Part shown: piece by piece, positions 52,437 to 63,600 of the stretch
How positions within the stretch are numbered: position 1 is the first letter of the stretch
Layout: every line of letters begins with the position of its first letter
Assembly (NCBI GenBank): GCA_016716085.1
Contig: JADJWY010000026.1
Location: 659,382 to 723,381, forward strand
Reading direction: 5' to 3'
Length of the DNA: 64,000 nucleotides
Origin: Hahellaceae bacterium
Lineage (GTDB): Bacteria > Pseudomonadota > Gammaproteobacteria > Pseudomonadales > Oleiphilaceae
The notes under the pieces: generated by a model
What the model saw: the letters and a program-made list of their open reading frames with translations, nothing else
What the model was told of the DNA's origin: nothing
Database searches by the model: none
Translations under genes and position numbers: made by a program

Positions 52437-52870
52437 GTGAGTTTCAGGAAGTTCATCAGCGCACTGACCTTCAGCCAGGTGATATCTGTATGGTCAACAC
52501 TGGCGCAACTGTAGGGAAGATGGCTATTGCTACTGAACATGAATTTACATACAAGACTACATTTCAAAAAAGTGTAGCGGTTATCAAGGTTGTTTCCCCC
52601 TTTATTGATGAACACTACATTGCATTATTTCTCCAGGCGGAAAATCCAAAGCTCCTTAAGAAGTCCGGTGGTAGCGCAATCAATAATCTTTTACTTGGAG
52701 ATTTGAAAAAGAAGTTAGTGCCATTGCCGCCAGCAGACGAACAACGTCGAATCGTCTACAAAGTCGACGAACTCATGTCGTTGTGCAATTCCCTGAAAGA
52801 ACGTATCGCTGATGGTCAAACCACCCAAATCCACCTCGCCGACGCCATTGTCGAACAGGCTGTTGCTTAG
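52437..52870 (+). pseudogene. hsdS: Type I restriction specificity subunit (hsdS), 5'-truncated
   Basis: C-terminal part of an HsdS protein: end of the second target-recognition domain (LQPGDICMVNTGATVGKMAI, NNLLLGDLKKKLVPLPPADE) and the terminal coiled-coil spacer (VDELMSLCNSLKERI). The upstream part, including the first recognition domain, is missing and IS5 DNA is joined there. No hsdM or hsdR is in the window, so the type I system here is dead. Confidence 0.85.
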
Positions 52871-52887
52871 CAGGGTAGCGTCAGAGA

Positions 52888-53823
52888 ATGGAAACCAAAA
52901 CGGAAACCTGGTGCGATACAGACAGTCACAGTGCCTTCGAGTGCTTCGAAGACTTTAATGACTGGCTGGATGGTGAAGAAGGGCAGGATCTTCGTAAAGA
53001 ATACAGCGTAGACAAATTATCAGAACCCAGCAAAGCACTTTTTGCAGGCGATAAACCCTCCTATGATGTTGCCTTCAAACAATATCGGCGCGATCGTCGC
53101 CATGAGGTGTTAAGTGAAACCTATATCACAGAGCAATACGGCGATGACCACTGGTTCGAACGCAACCTAAGCCGCTTTGATCAGTTAGTAGAAAGAATTG
53201 AGACTGGCGAAGTCGTTCCCTTTGTGGGTGCCGGATTATCGGTAGCAGGGGGCTTCCCATCTTGGAGTGGTCATCTAAAACAACAGGCGAAAACAGCTGG
53301 ACTTGCTGATGCAGAAGTTGAAGAACTGTTAGCCCTGGGTTTATATGAACAAGTCCTGGAGCGTATTGAGAATCAACTTGGCGTCGATGTGGTGACTCAG
53401 GAAATCCTGGATGTTTTTTCAAAAACGGGTACGCTGACCCAAACAACCTTGTTATTGTCAGAACTCTTCCGCGACACCATCATCACCACCAATTACGACA
53501 AACTCATCGAAAAAGCCTTTGATACAGGCGTCGATAAACCCTATCAAATTCTCAGTGACAACCATGCCATGGAGGCGCCCGACCCAGAATGCGTAACAAT
53601 CTATAAGCTTCATGGTGACGTGCGAACACCGGCAAGATGTATTCTAAGTAAAAACCAATATGATCAGGCCTATGGCAACGATCAAATCGATCACACGCTA
53701 CCAATCCCTAAATTATTGGATTATCACTATCGAAACAGCAGCCTGCTTTTCCTTGGCTGTAGCTTGAACAACGATAGAACTGTTCAAGTATTTAGCCCGG
53801 ATTTCTCGCGAACCTACCGATAA
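52888..53823 (+). pseudogene. SIR2-domain defence protein, 3'-truncated
   Basis: The first 300 codons or so are intact: an N-terminal region of about 100 residues of no known family (ECFEDFNDWLDGEEG and a basic segment), then a SIR2-like NAD-binding domain with VPFVGAGLSVAGGFPSW, TTNYDKLIEKAF and the catalytic-type IYKLHGD. After LFLGCSLNNDRT the sequence ends in residues that look like IS DNA (SPDFSRTYR). SIR2-domain proteins act in anti-phage defence by depleting NAD+. It lies 17 bases after hsdS, presumably as its operon partner. Confidence 0.75.
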
Positions 53824-54545
53824 TCGACTCTGCCTCTGATTCTTGTCGGTAGCCAGGTGTTTATCGCGTGGATGACGCAATTCAGGTTAATTATTGACCT
53901 TTTTTCGATTTCAAGGCGCAACTTTCCCATAACCCCGATTTTTCAGGCCGGGGCAGCCCGCTCATTTTCAGGTAAATCCTAAACGCTGGATAAGACCGGC
54001 GAATAATTTCTTGAGTAAGGATAGGCTTCGCTCAGCATAAACCGAATACGCCGGGTATTCCGAACGACGACGGCGCCCAGTTTCAACAGTTTGAGTCGCA
54101 ACGAATGGATGGATGCGCTCGCCAGCTCTGTTCCTTTCAGCAGCTTGCGTAACTCTTCAAACAACTCATACGCAAAGCCTGATAACAGCATGCGCCATTG
54201 ATTCACCCACCACAGGGGCTGGAGGTGCGATCTCTGCAAACAGGTTCAGCCGCTGATCTTTGATGCGGTTTTTCCATATCTCCCGCGAGCACAATAAAGG
54301 TCGCGGTAGAGTTCTCTTGCTTTTTCCTCCAGCAAACTCGTCACGATGAAGCGCGGATTATCTCCTTGTCGCTGACCTCGATTTTGGCGACGACGAAGCG
54401 ACTTTTGCCCCATGAATCGGCTGCGTAAGCCAGCGGCATAAAGAATCGTTGTTTCTCTCCGGTCAGCTCATGCATTTGCCGGGCAATCACGAAGCCCTTT
54501 TGTAAGCGCCAAAGAATCAGCCTAATTGACGCAGAACCCTGCAAT
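53796..54545 (-). mobile_element. IS1380-family element remnant, ends approximate
   Basis: The minus strand carries IS1380 transposase pieces in several frames: SRFVVAKIEVSDK (about 54400), then a region restored only by frameshifts, and the C-terminus LLSGFAYELFEELRKLL and KLGAVVVRNTRRIRFMLSEAYPY (53979-54239). The left end is near 53796, where the SIR2 gene stops. The right end is lost against the IS66 element. Non-functional. Confidence 0.7.
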
Positions 54546-54557
54546 CGTGTGTGATGC

Positions 54558-56259
54558 TCAGTTGGCGGCTACGTTCCAGGGAAGTAACGCGTCTATTTTT
54601 GCAGGCGTGTCTGCCGTTGCGATGTGATCCAGCACGTGGCGGATATAAGACAGCGGCTCCAGATTATTGGCTTTGGCCGTCTCAATAATTGAATACCAGG
54701 TGGCGCTGGCCTCGGCACCGCGGCGCGTATCGGCAAACAACCACGCTTTACGACCCACCGCGAAGGGACGGATAGCATTTTCAGCCAACGCATTGCTGAT
54801 GTGCAGGTCACCACGCTGGCAGTAGCCGATCAGTTCGGGCCATTGGTTGAGTATGTAGTCCATCGCCTGCCGGGTCTTTGAACCTTTCATCACTTTGCCG
54901 GTCTCTGCCTCAAGCCACGTCCTGAACGATGTCAGCTCAGGCAGGGCCAGTTCCTGACGCACCCGATAGCGCTCCTCCACGGTGCGATCTTTAATGTGCG
55001 TCTCAATCCGATACAGCTTGCGAATATAACCTAACGCCTCTTCAGCCTTTGACCGCCCGAGCTTCCGGGCCTGCCTGGCATCGACCCTGGCATTCGCACG
55101 CACCACCTCAACAAACTTGCGCCGGGCATGATCCCAGCACCCGATACGGGTAACGCATTGCTGTTTCGAGATGCTCGCATAGCCTGCGTAAGCATCAGCC
55201 TGCAAGACACCACTGAAGCCCTGCAGCAGACGATCGGCCACACCCTGCGCACGGCTGGGATCGTATTCAAACAACACGGAGAACTGAGAGGGAGGCCCAC
55301 CGCGGGTCACCCACATCCACTTTTGGGATTGTGCAGTTTTGCCCTTTTCCTTGAGCACCTGCATACGGGTTTCGTCGGCCTGCAGATAACTCCCTGAACA
55401 CTGGCTCTCCCGCAAACGCTGGAGAAGTGGTTTGAGCTGAACGGCCAACTGGATAACCCAGTTCGCCATACAGGTCCGGCTGATCTCATGGCCAAGGCGT
55501 TTAAAATCTGTTCCTGCCGATACAGGGGCAGTCCATCGGCATATTTCGAGGTGATCACCGGGCCAGGAGTGACGGTGAGGCAAAGGATTTACCCAACGGA
55601 TGAACCGGACGGGACGCACTGATCACCTCATCCCCTGTCGCCGTCTCGAAGACCGCCTTTTCCTGCCAGATCTCCAGAACCTTGAGCTGGGCAGGAATGT
55701 ATTCCAGTTCTTCCTTGACCTTGCTGAACCAGGTACGGGTCGAACCGGCCTTCTCGGCCTCCGTCAATCTCAGCTCAACTCGTTCGCGAACCAGCGTATC
55801 GCTAAAATCACGCGTGCGGGACTGGCGTTGCTTACGCGCTTTCGCTTCTTCCGGCGGCAGTTGTGCTTCGGGGAGGCTGTCGAGCAGTTCCGCCAACTCC
55901 GCTTCCAGCTCGGCTTCGTCAAACAGATGAATCTGGTGACTCAGTTTTTCACTGCTGGCTGCGAACTTTTGCACCATCCTCAGACGCACAATCTCTTCGA
56001 GTTTGAGGATATAGCGATCCCGTTCGTGGATATCGGCATCCTTGCGTTTGATGGTCTGCTTGAGTGACTCGTCAAGCTGTCCGGTCGTCTGATCCAGCAC
56101 CTGAATCTGCGCATCCTTCTCCGTCAGAAGTTGCTCAAAACGCCCGACAAGCGCTCGCAGTTCGGCGACTGAAAGGGCTTCGGTATTGAGGTTTGACAAG
56201 GTGGGTTCAGGCTTTGAAATCATTGGCTTATGATACCACATCCGTCCCATTCCCAACAC
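54558..56259 (-). pseudogene. IS66 transposase TnpC, frameshifted
   Basis: The N-terminal half (56259 to 55555) has the coiled-coil and IS66 leader with SFASPSLLA at its end. A second frame supplies ITSKYADGLPLYRQEQIL (about 55550-55500), and a third the catalytic part down to 54558 (SYLQADETRMQVL, VLQADAYAGY, LAENAIRPFAVGRKAW). Two frameshifts therefore break the gene. Confidence 0.85.
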
Positions 56260-56269
56260 GCTTTTCGGC

Positions 56270-56638
56270 TAGGCAACCGAGTCATAATGCAGAATTCTGT
56301 GTCGCCGCATCAGGTTGAGATCGTAGCCATCCAGCAACCAGTTGATCTGCTCGCCGGTGAGCGAAATCAGGTCTTCCCAGCCCGTGGCCACCTGAATTTT
56401 CCTCTGCCAACGCCTTGTAGTAAAGCACGAAACCGTTGTCTTCCCACATCAGGCACTTGATACGATTTTGGTGCCGGTTGGTAAAGGCATACAGCGCCCC
56501 ACTGAAGGGATTATGCCCCAGCTCGAGTTCGACCAGTGCCGCCAGACTGTTGGCCTGCTTGCGAAAGTCGATGGGAGGACGATAGAGATAAATATCCGGC
56601 AGAGACAGGGATGGACGCAAATACCGGGGACGCATCAC
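56270..56638 (-). pseudogene. IS66 accessory protein TnpB, frameshifted
   Basis: Normal IS66 Orf2 up to WEDNGFVLYYKALAEE. Thereafter two frameshifts are needed to read KFRWPRAG and LISLTGEQINWLLDGYDL to a stop at 56270. Its start overlaps the tnpA stop by four bases. Confidence 0.8.
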
Positions 56639-56946
56639 AGTTGTCTCAGAATGTCGCCAAGTAAATCAACATTGTGAGCCTGCAGCCCCGTGATCACGAT
56701 GCCATTGGGAAGCGTAAGAGTAAGCTCATCGGAAGGTGCGACCATGGTCGGCAGCACTCGTGCAAAATCAGAACGCACGTGCGTCAAACTTGTCTGAGAC
56801 ACCTCACGATCGAGTTTACGACGCCAATAGACAAACTGGTGGTAGCTGATGCCTTCGCGCTCTGCGTAAGCTGCACCGGATAATCCCGAATCACGCCAAG
56901 CGTGAATGCGTCGCTGCCAGAGATGTTCAAGTTGAAGTCGTGTCAT
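56635..56946 (-). CDS. tnpA: IS66 accessory protein TnpA
   Basis: Intact 103-residue IS66 Orf1: a helix-turn-helix start (HLWQRRIHAWRDSGLSGAAY and YHQFVYWRRK) and a C-terminal LTLPNGIVI segment. The only intact gene of this element. Confidence 0.82.
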   Translation of the reverse strand: MTRLQLEHLWQRRIHAWRDSGLSGAAYAEREGISYHQFVYWRRKLDREVSQTSLTHVRSDFARVLPTMVAPSDELTLTLPNGIVITGLQAHNVDLLGDILRQL

Positions 56947-57031
56947 GGGTTTCTCCTGTTAATTTCAGACAGGAGTCAGACTGACAGACCGTGAATCGGA
57001 TGGGTAGACGAGAATTTGTTGGCGCTTACGC

Positions 57032-57100
57032 TACATCGAGGACGAGGTCAAGCTCTCAGCCTACAAGTCCACCGGCTGGAGCGCAGGCCTCGCCATCTGA
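57032..57100 (+). pseudogene. C-terminal end of an unidentified prophage gene
   Basis: The frame reads YIEDEVKLSAYKSTGW to SAGLAI and a TGA, directly after the IS66 end. With phage lysis genes following, it is probably the tail of a phage structural gene removed by the IS insertion. I cannot name the family. Confidence 0.4.
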
Positions 57101-57120
57101 TTTCCCTTCCTTCGCCCCCA

Positions 57121-57158
57121 CCAGAAACCCGCCCCCGAGGCGGGTTTCGCATTTCTGG
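57121..57158 (+). terminator. Hairpin terminator-like sequence
   Basis: AAACCCGCC pairs with GGCGGGTTT around CCCGA, with an outer CCAGAAA/TTTCTGG extension. It lies after the truncated phage gene and before the DUF6127 gene; the T run is short. Confidence 0.6.
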
Positions 57159-57167
57159 AGAACGCCA

Positions 57168-57473
57168 ATGACCGAACCTGAACAACAACAGCCTGCGCAC
57201 GTGGAGAACATGCTGCTCTTGCGCCGCGAGGACTTCGACGAACTGCTGGACCGCGCCGCTGAACGCGGAGCCGAGCGTGTCCTGACCCACCTTGGCCTGG
57301 AAAACGGCCACGCCGCACGCGACATCCGCGAACTACGCGACCTGCTGGAAGCCTGGCGTGATGCCCGACGCACGGCCTGGCAGACCACCGTCAAGGTCAT
57401 CACCACCGGCATCCTGGCAGCACTGCTGGTGGGGGCCGCCATCAAGTTGAAACTGATGGGAGGCCCGCAATGA
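57168..57473 (+). CDS. DUF6127 phage protein
   Basis: Protein of 101 residues from ATG 57168 (GGAG 7 bases upstream). N-terminal amphipathic part LLLRREDFDELLDRAAERGA and one C-terminal membrane helix (about 78-95). DUF6127 proteins sit beside holins in phage lysis cassettes. Stop overlaps the next start by four bases. Confidence 0.72.
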   Translation: MTEPEQQQPAHVENMLLLRREDFDELLDRAAERGAERVLTHLGLENGHAARDIRELRDLLEAWRDARRTAWQTTVKVITTGILAALLVGAAIKLKLMGGPQ

Positions 57474-57946
57474 TCGAGACACTGCTTGGTGGCCTGCTCG
57501 GCGGGGCCTTCCGTCTCGCACCTGAAATCCTCAAATGGCTCGACCGCAAAGGCGAGCGTGGCCACGAACTGGCGATGCAGGACAAGGCGCTGGAGTTCGA
57601 GAAGCTGCGTGGCGCGCAGCGAATGTCGGAAATCGGCGCGGGTGCCGACGCCGCGTGGAATGTCGGAGCCATCGAAACCCTACGCGAAGCCGTTCGCTCC
57701 CAGGGCGAGAAAACCGGCGTGCGCTGGGCCGATGCACTGAGTTCCAGCGTCCGCCCCATCATCACCTACTGGTTCATGGCGCTGTACTGTGCGACCAAGA
57801 CGGCAACAGTCGCAGCCGCCGTGACAGGTGGGGCTGGCTGGGGAGTTGCCATCCTGCATGCATGGACGGAGGCCGATCAAGCTCTGTGGGCCGGGGTGCT
57901 GAACTTCTGGTTCCTCGGGCGCGTGTTTGACCGGGTACGGCCATGA
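57470..57946 (+). CDS. Putative phage holin-like membrane protein
   Basis: Protein of 158 residues with membrane segments near residues 95-115 and 120-150 and a charged helical middle. It precedes the endolysin gene with a four-base overlap, the usual holin position, but I do not recognise a defined holin family. Confidence 0.6.
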   Translation: MIETLLGGLLGGAFRLAPEILKWLDRKGERGHELAMQDKALEFEKLRGAQRMSEIGAGADAAWNVGAIETLREAVRSQGEKTGVRWADALSSSVRPIITYWFMALYCATKTATVAAAVTGGAGWGVAILHAWTEADQALWAGVLNFWFLGRVFDRVRP

Positions 57947-58410
57947 TCGAAATGCCTCAAGCGGCCATTGATCTGGCCAAGCGCTTCGAGGGATTCGAGC
58001 GCAAGGTGAGGCGTGGAATCGAGATCGCCGCCGCCCCCTACATCTGTCCCGCAGGCTTCTGGACGATTGGTTACGGCCACCTCTGCGATCCGAAGCACCC
58101 GCCGATCACCGAGGACGAAGCCGAGGTCTATCTGGCGCACGACCTGCAATCGGCACTCGCCGCCACGCTGCGCTATTGCCCGGTGCTGGCCACCGAGCCC
58201 GAGAGCAGGCTCGCCGCCATCGTGGATTTCACCTTCAACCTCGGCGCGGGGCGGCTTCAGACATCGACCCTTAGGCGGCGCATCAATCAGCGGGACTGGG
58301 CAGCAGCCGCGACTGAGCTGCGCCGATGGGTCTATGGCGGCGGGAAAGTGCTGCCGGGACTCGTTACTCGGCGCGAGGCTGAGGTCGCTTGGCTGCTTCG
58401 CAACGCCTGA
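57943..58410 (+). CDS. Phage lysozyme (GH24 endolysin)
   Basis: Glycosidase of 155 residues that cleaves peptidoglycan for host lysis. Catalytic Glu lies in AKRFEGFE and the motif FWTIGYGH follows, with the C-terminal LPGLVTRREAEVAWLL. No signal peptide, so release depends on the preceding holin-like protein. Confidence 0.9.
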   Translation: MIEMPQAAIDLAKRFEGFERKVRRGIEIAAAPYICPAGFWTIGYGHLCDPKHPPITEDEAEVYLAHDLQSALAATLRYCPVLATEPESRLAAIVDFTFNLGAGRLQTSTLRRRINQRDWAAAATELRRWVYGGGKVLPGLVTRREAEVAWLLRNA

Positions 58411-58497
58411 CCGCAGAGGCACGCGGAAGCGCTTGGCTTTCCCGTCGAACAGCGCGTTCATGTCATCCACACCACCAACTACCGGAAGAGTCGCATC

Positions 58498-58758
58498 ATG
58501 AAAAATGAATCCGAATGGCAGACCCAGATCGCAGAGCAAAACGCGGCGGATGCGCTGACCAATGCGCGTGGCACGTTGATGCGTGCTCTGCAAGAACTTG
58601 ACTCATATATCGAGAAGTTCGACGCAGCCGATAGCCCCGCCAGGAAGGCTGAGGCGCTCAACTGGACACTGAATTACTTGGCGACTGGCATTGCACCAAA
58701 CCTTCGCCTAGACCTGATCGCCAACGCTCAAGCGCAGTTCACCCGATTGGCGAAATGA
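58498..58758 (+). CDS. Small protein of unknown function, lysis-cassette end
   Basis: Protein of 86 residues, mostly helical and charged, no recognised domain. It follows the lysozyme gene by 87 bases on the same strand and is the last gene of the prophage remnant. Its end overlaps the convergent DUF262 gene by 20 bases. Likely expressed but role unknown. Confidence 0.5.
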   Translation: MKNESEWQTQIAEQNAADALTNARGTLMRALQELDSYIEKFDAADSPARKAEALNWTLNYLATGIAPNLRLDLIANAQAQFTRLAK

Positions 58759-60601
58759 CTTGCTGCTGATCGCTCTCATCCTCTTCAGCATCGCCAGGAT
58801 CAGCTCCGTCCGCAACAACCGCCGCCGCTTTACCCATAGCCCGTTCGACCAGTTTGACCAAGGCGGCCTTTCTGCTCTTGTAGAAGCTGTCGAAGTCGTC
58901 CGCTCGGAGCGCGGTCGTATCGATGAGGTGCGACCCAACAATGGCGTTCATCTGGGCGTCTGCAAGCTGAACCTGCGTATGAGCCTGCAATTTTGACAAA
59001 TAGATCGATGGCGCATGCCCGCCGATCATCCGGTTTGCCTTGTAGGAAATCGGGGTTTTGTTGACGACCGTGTTGTAGACCGCGCGCTTAATGCCGTTCT
59101 TCTCACACCAGTCCTGCGGAAAGATGTGGTGAATATCCAGCGCAAGCTCCTCGTCGTCGAGTTCCTGGATCTTTGCCTTCCAGAAGAAGTCTTGCGCGCC
59201 TTCACGAAGTACCAGTACATTCAGGCCTTTGTACGCGGCGGACAGGCGCGACGTCATCGTGTCTAGGCGGTCGGGGCTGAACACCGCATCTGCAATGGTT
59301 CGCGGTATTGCGTCGTCACTGTCGATCCACTGCAATAGATCCTCGACGTCGTTCGCGATTCGGGTCTCGATGGCGCTCCCGTAGAGTTCGCCGAGAACGC
59401 CACTCCAGTACCAGTGAGAGAGTTTTTGGTAAATGCGCGGCTCAAGCCAGCGTTCGCGCAGGTGCGCGAGTACCGAGGCGAGCGGGGCCAGTTGTGTTCG
59501 ATACGGCAATTCGCGTGGGCTTTTCACGCACTCCTTGCGCAAAAACTTGGCCGCGAGAAGGAAGCCCGCTTCGACCTCGTCTGCCCATTTGGCATACGCG
59601 CTCAGGGGCATCGCAAGTATCGAGACACGTTTTGCGCTCACCGGTTGCACAGACTTTCCTGTTTTCCCCGACGCCACATCGGCGCGGCGCAACTCCAGTG
59701 TGTGCAACATCGATATGGCCTGTAGGAAGTCCGTCGACTCCACCTGTGACAGTAGCGCCTCTTTGCACAAGCGCTGATACCGTCCCGAGACATTTCGGGC
59801 CGCGTTGCCATGCCAGTCATCACGCAGATTAAAGCCGTCAGCGGCATAGGTAGCCGTGACCAGTTCGAACACGTTGAGGGGAACGCCCCCGGTGTTCACC
59901 TTCTCGAAGACCAGGCAGACGGCTTCCTTCGTCGTGGCCTTGCCCAGCTGGATCACAGGTAGCTGGTAGTTGCGGAAGGCATTCAATACCTGTCGACGGA
60001 ACTGCATGTACAGGCCGAACTTTTCGGGAGCGTACTCCTGCAAAGCTTCTTCCCATGCATCCGAGTTCAGAATCTGATCGCACGGAAAGTACAGCTGCTC
60101 GCACTCTTTCTGAGTCGTCGTCAAATCAAGATCGATCTGACGGCCAAAGTTGGAGCGTTTGATCTTGTCCTCTTCGATGGCCTCGATGGCGTCTTCCAAG
60201 CGATCCCCGCCCTCCAGCGCCACTTCGATGTTCCAGTAGTAGTGGCGTCGAATGGGCTTGCCTTTCTCTGTGCGGGTCTTCACTGCATCCTTTGTGGCCA
60301 AGACTTGCGTCAGGGTGGTGAGGCGTTGTTGCCCGTCGAGGATCAGGAGCTCCGCATCCGAGGCACCTGGTGGGAGGGTAACCCCTTCCACCGGCCGTAC
60401 CTGAAACTTGGCCTCGCCGCCGGTCTCCAGCAGCATGACTGCCCCGACCGGGAATGACCTGGCAATGCTCACCAGCAGACTGCGAATGTGCTGGTCATCC
60501 CACACCCATCCACGCTGAAAATCAGGTAACTGAATCTTCGCCTTGACGATTTCGGCAAGGATCTCTGGCAATAGCCGCTTGGTGCTGTCGAAAGTGCTCA
60601 T
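58739..60601 (-). CDS. DUF262/HNH protein (GmrSD-like)
   Basis: Protein of 620 residues. The N-terminal DUF262 domain (about 10-270) has FQRGWVWDDQHIRSLLVSI and the NTPase-like LILDGQQRLTTL, and the C-terminal part carries an HNH-type LDIHHIFPQDWC with a later NRMIGG. This resembles GmrS-GmrD proteins, which restrict modified phage DNA. It starts 16 bases after the type III res gene on the same strand, so it is probably one operon with it. Confidence 0.85.
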   Translation of the reverse strand: MSTFDSTKRLLPEILAEIVKAKIQLPDFQRGWVWDDQHIRSLLVSIARSFPVGAVMLLETGGEAKFQVRPVEGVTLPPGASDAELLILDGQQRLTTLTQVLATKDAVKTRTEKGKPIRRHYYWNIEVALEGGDRLEDAIEAIEEDKIKRSNFGRQIDLDLTTTQKECEQLYFPCDQILNSDAWEEALQEYAPEKFGLYMQFRRQVLNAFRNYQLPVIQLGKATTKEAVCLVFEKVNTGGVPLNVFELVTATYAADGFNLRDDWHGNAARNVSGRYQRLCKEALLSQVESTDFLQAISMLHTLELRRADVASGKTGKSVQPVSAKRVSILAMPLSAYAKWADEVEAGFLLAAKFLRKECVKSPRELPYRTQLAPLASVLAHLRERWLEPRIYQKLSHWYWSGVLGELYGSAIETRIANDVEDLLQWIDSDDAIPRTIADAVFSPDRLDTMTSRLSAAYKGLNVLVLREGAQDFFWKAKIQELDDEELALDIHHIFPQDWCEKNGIKRAVYNTVVNKTPISYKANRMIGGHAPSIYLSKLQAHTQVQLADAQMNAIVGSHLIDTTALRADDFDSFYKSRKAALVKLVERAMGKAAAVVADGADPGDAEEDESDQQQVISPIG

Positions 60602-60617
60602 TGTTTTGCCTTCGTCT

Positions 60618-63600
60618 TCACTTCACCAGATCCATCAACTTGTCGAAGCTCTTCACCACGTCGTACTTGACGTTTTCAGGGGCGTACTTCCGGTTGATCT
60701 CATTGAAGAACTTCCGGGCGCATTCGATCTTGGTTTCCTCGATCTTCGTCAGCTGCATCGTTGACATTGATCCCTTGGTCTCCGCAACGAAATAGACATG
60801 CTTGACGGCACCCTCTTTGAACGAAATTGCCCAGTCAGGGTTGTAGTCACCCACCGGCGTCGGGATCAGGAAGCCACGGGGCAACTTGGCGTACACGACC
60901 ACTTCGGTGCAGGTGTCCAGCTCTTTCACGAAGTCTCGCTCAATGCCGGAATCCGTGATCACGTAGTCGTAGATGTGCCGCTTGAGCTTGTCACCGGCCT
61001 TGCTGAAGTCCTGCTTGGTCTGACCTGCGGTGAAGATGTCGATATCGAACTTGTCCTCGACAGGGTCGTAGGCCAAGTGTTCGATGATCATCGTTGCCTT
61101 CTGCTCGTTGATCAGCCGCACGGCTTCGGCGATGAAGCTCTCGGGATTGGTGCGGAACTGTGCAAACACCGCGACGCTGATTGCCTTCAGGATGTCTGCC
61201 GTCGTGCGTCGTGTCAGTTGCGTGCCTTCAGCGATCTTGCCGATGAGGTCGTACTTCACTGCTGAATGAATTGACTGCTTGTTGTACTCGACTGTCGTTT
61301 CAGCAACCTTGAAGCCGTCTCCACTCTTCAGCGCGTCAGCCGTCACCTGATCAACTTGCTCGCCGGATTGAATCGTGTACTGCAACGGCGTCACGCGAAG
61401 GCTCTTGTCCAGTTCGGCAACGGCCTTCTTCACCAACTCCAATGAATCAAAGTCAACGCTGTAAGCCGCCTTGCGATTGATCCGGTTCCACAGCTCCTTG
61501 AACTCCTGTTTGTCGAAGTTGCTGTTGAGCGGGTTCTTCTTGGGGCGACGGTCGTCGCCGATCTCAAACATCTGGCTGTCGCTGAAGACGCTGTCGATCA
61601 GTTGGTACACCTGTTCAGCATGAGCCTGCAGTTCCGGGGGCAGCGGTGCCAGGGTGCCTTCCTTCTTGGCCTCGTGGTACGTGCCCGTGATGCGGTCGGT
61701 ATCGTCGCTGTAGTCGTTCTTGAGCAGGTACTTGTAGATCTGCTTGGCCAATTGCGGCGTGACTTCGACATTGCCGGTGGGCGTCTTGAGCACCTTGCCG
61801 GTGAAGTAGGCTTCGTTCGCCACCTTGGGGCGGGCAGACAAGGAGTCGCTGATATCTTTCTGGAGCGCAGTGACGAACTCCTTGAAGCTTTCGCTTGCCA
61901 CCACGGTCAGCACGTTGACGTCATGGACGATGGCCGGATGATCCACCCGGTCGCCGAGCTGATTGACCGACAAGCGCAGGCCACGACCGACCTCTTGTCG
62001 GCGCGTGACCTCGTTGTTGTAGTCGGGATGCTTCAGGAAGCAGATCACGAAGACGTTGGGGTTGTCCCAGCCTTCGCGCAGGGCCGAGTGCGAGAAGATG
62101 AAACGTACCGGCTCTTCGAATTTGAGAAGTTGCTCCTTCTTTCGCAGAATCAGGTCATAGGCATCCACATCGTCGGACAGGCCTTTGTTTTCACCTGTCT
62201 TCGCAATGCTCGGATCGACGTCACGCTTGGTCTTCTTGTCGATGGAAAAGTATCCGCTGTGCGTCTTTTCCGCCGTAATGCCCTTCAGGTACTTGATGTA
62301 CGGCGTTTCATCCAGGTCCAGCACCTCGTTCAGGTACTGGCGGTATTCCTCTTCAAAGATCCGCGCGTAATCGCCTTTCTCGTCCGCCGCCGAGTAGTCG
62401 CGGTACTTGACCACTTCGTCGATGAAGAACAAGGTCAAGACCTTGATGCCTTGCTGGAACAGCGCCTGCTCCTTGTCGAAGTGCGCCTTGATCGCCTCCC
62501 GAATCTGGATGCGGCGCAGCGACGCTTCGTTCACGTCCCCGGTGGCTTCGCCAACAAAAAGCTCAACGCCGTTGGTGAAGCTCAAAGTGTCGGTATTGGC
62601 GTTGATGTCCGAGACTACATAGCCACGGTACTGATCCAGCTCGTTTGAAAAACCACCGGAGAAGAGGTTGTCACCTTTGGATAGCTTGCGCACCACGCGC
62701 TTGATCTCGCCGCTTTTCAGCTTCTGCTCGAACTCAACACGGGCCACTGGCGCTTTGCTCGAAATCTCGATGGACTGCAGGTAGAGGTAGGCATTGGTTC
62801 CCGCCAGCCCCTTCACTGAGATGCCGCGCACGGCGATCTTCTTCACCAGCTTCTGGTTGTAGGCGTCCAGCGCGTCCAGCCGGTGGATCTTGTTGTGCGT
62901 GGTCTTGTGGGTGGCCGAGTAGCGCAGCACCATCAGCGCCTTGAATTCTTCCAAGGACTTCAGCGTGGCGGCGCCTTCCATCTTTTGCGGCTCGTCCAGG
63001 ATCAGGATCGGGCGGTTGGCGCTGATCACATCAATCGGTCGACGAGACTGGAAGTCGTCCAGCACGTCGTAGATGCGGCGGTTATCAGCGCCACGGGCAG
63101 CAAACGCCTGCACGTTGATCACCATCACGTTGATGCCCGCGTCCGACGAGAAGCTCTCCAGGTGGTGCAGCTGCTTGGAGTTGTAGATGAAGAAGCGCGC
63201 CTTCTTGTGGTACGTCTCCAGAAAGTGCTCGGCCGTGATCTCCAGCGACTTGGCCACACCCTCGCGGATGGCAATGCTGGGCACAACGATGATGAACTTG
63301 CTCCAGCCATACTGCTTGTTCAGCTCGAAGATGGTCTTGATGTAGCAATAGGTCTTGCCAGTGCCGGTTTCCATCTCGATATCGAGATTGACCCTGCTGA
63401 CCTTGGTCTTCACCAGTTCGGACGACTGGGGCAAGTTCTGTTGATGCTGAACCTGGGTGATGTTCTCCAGCAGTGCAATATCGGTCAGCTTCAGGTCGGC
63501 GTTCTTGAACCCGCCCTCCGCAAACAGATCCTCGACGCCTTTCTTGGCCTTGCCCGGATCGATGCGGTAGCTGATGGCCTCTGCCGTTGCGGGCGGTTGC

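Larger units (their letters stand above)
54546..57029 (-). mobile_element. IS66-family element, left end lost
   Basis: Carries tnpA, tnpB and tnpC on the minus strand in the usual order. The outer right end, ending GGCGCTTAC at 57021-57029, is the complement of the GTAAGCGCC terminus typical of IS66. No matching left terminus is found after tnpC, where IS1380 remnant DNA begins, so the element is truncated. Confidence 0.75.
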
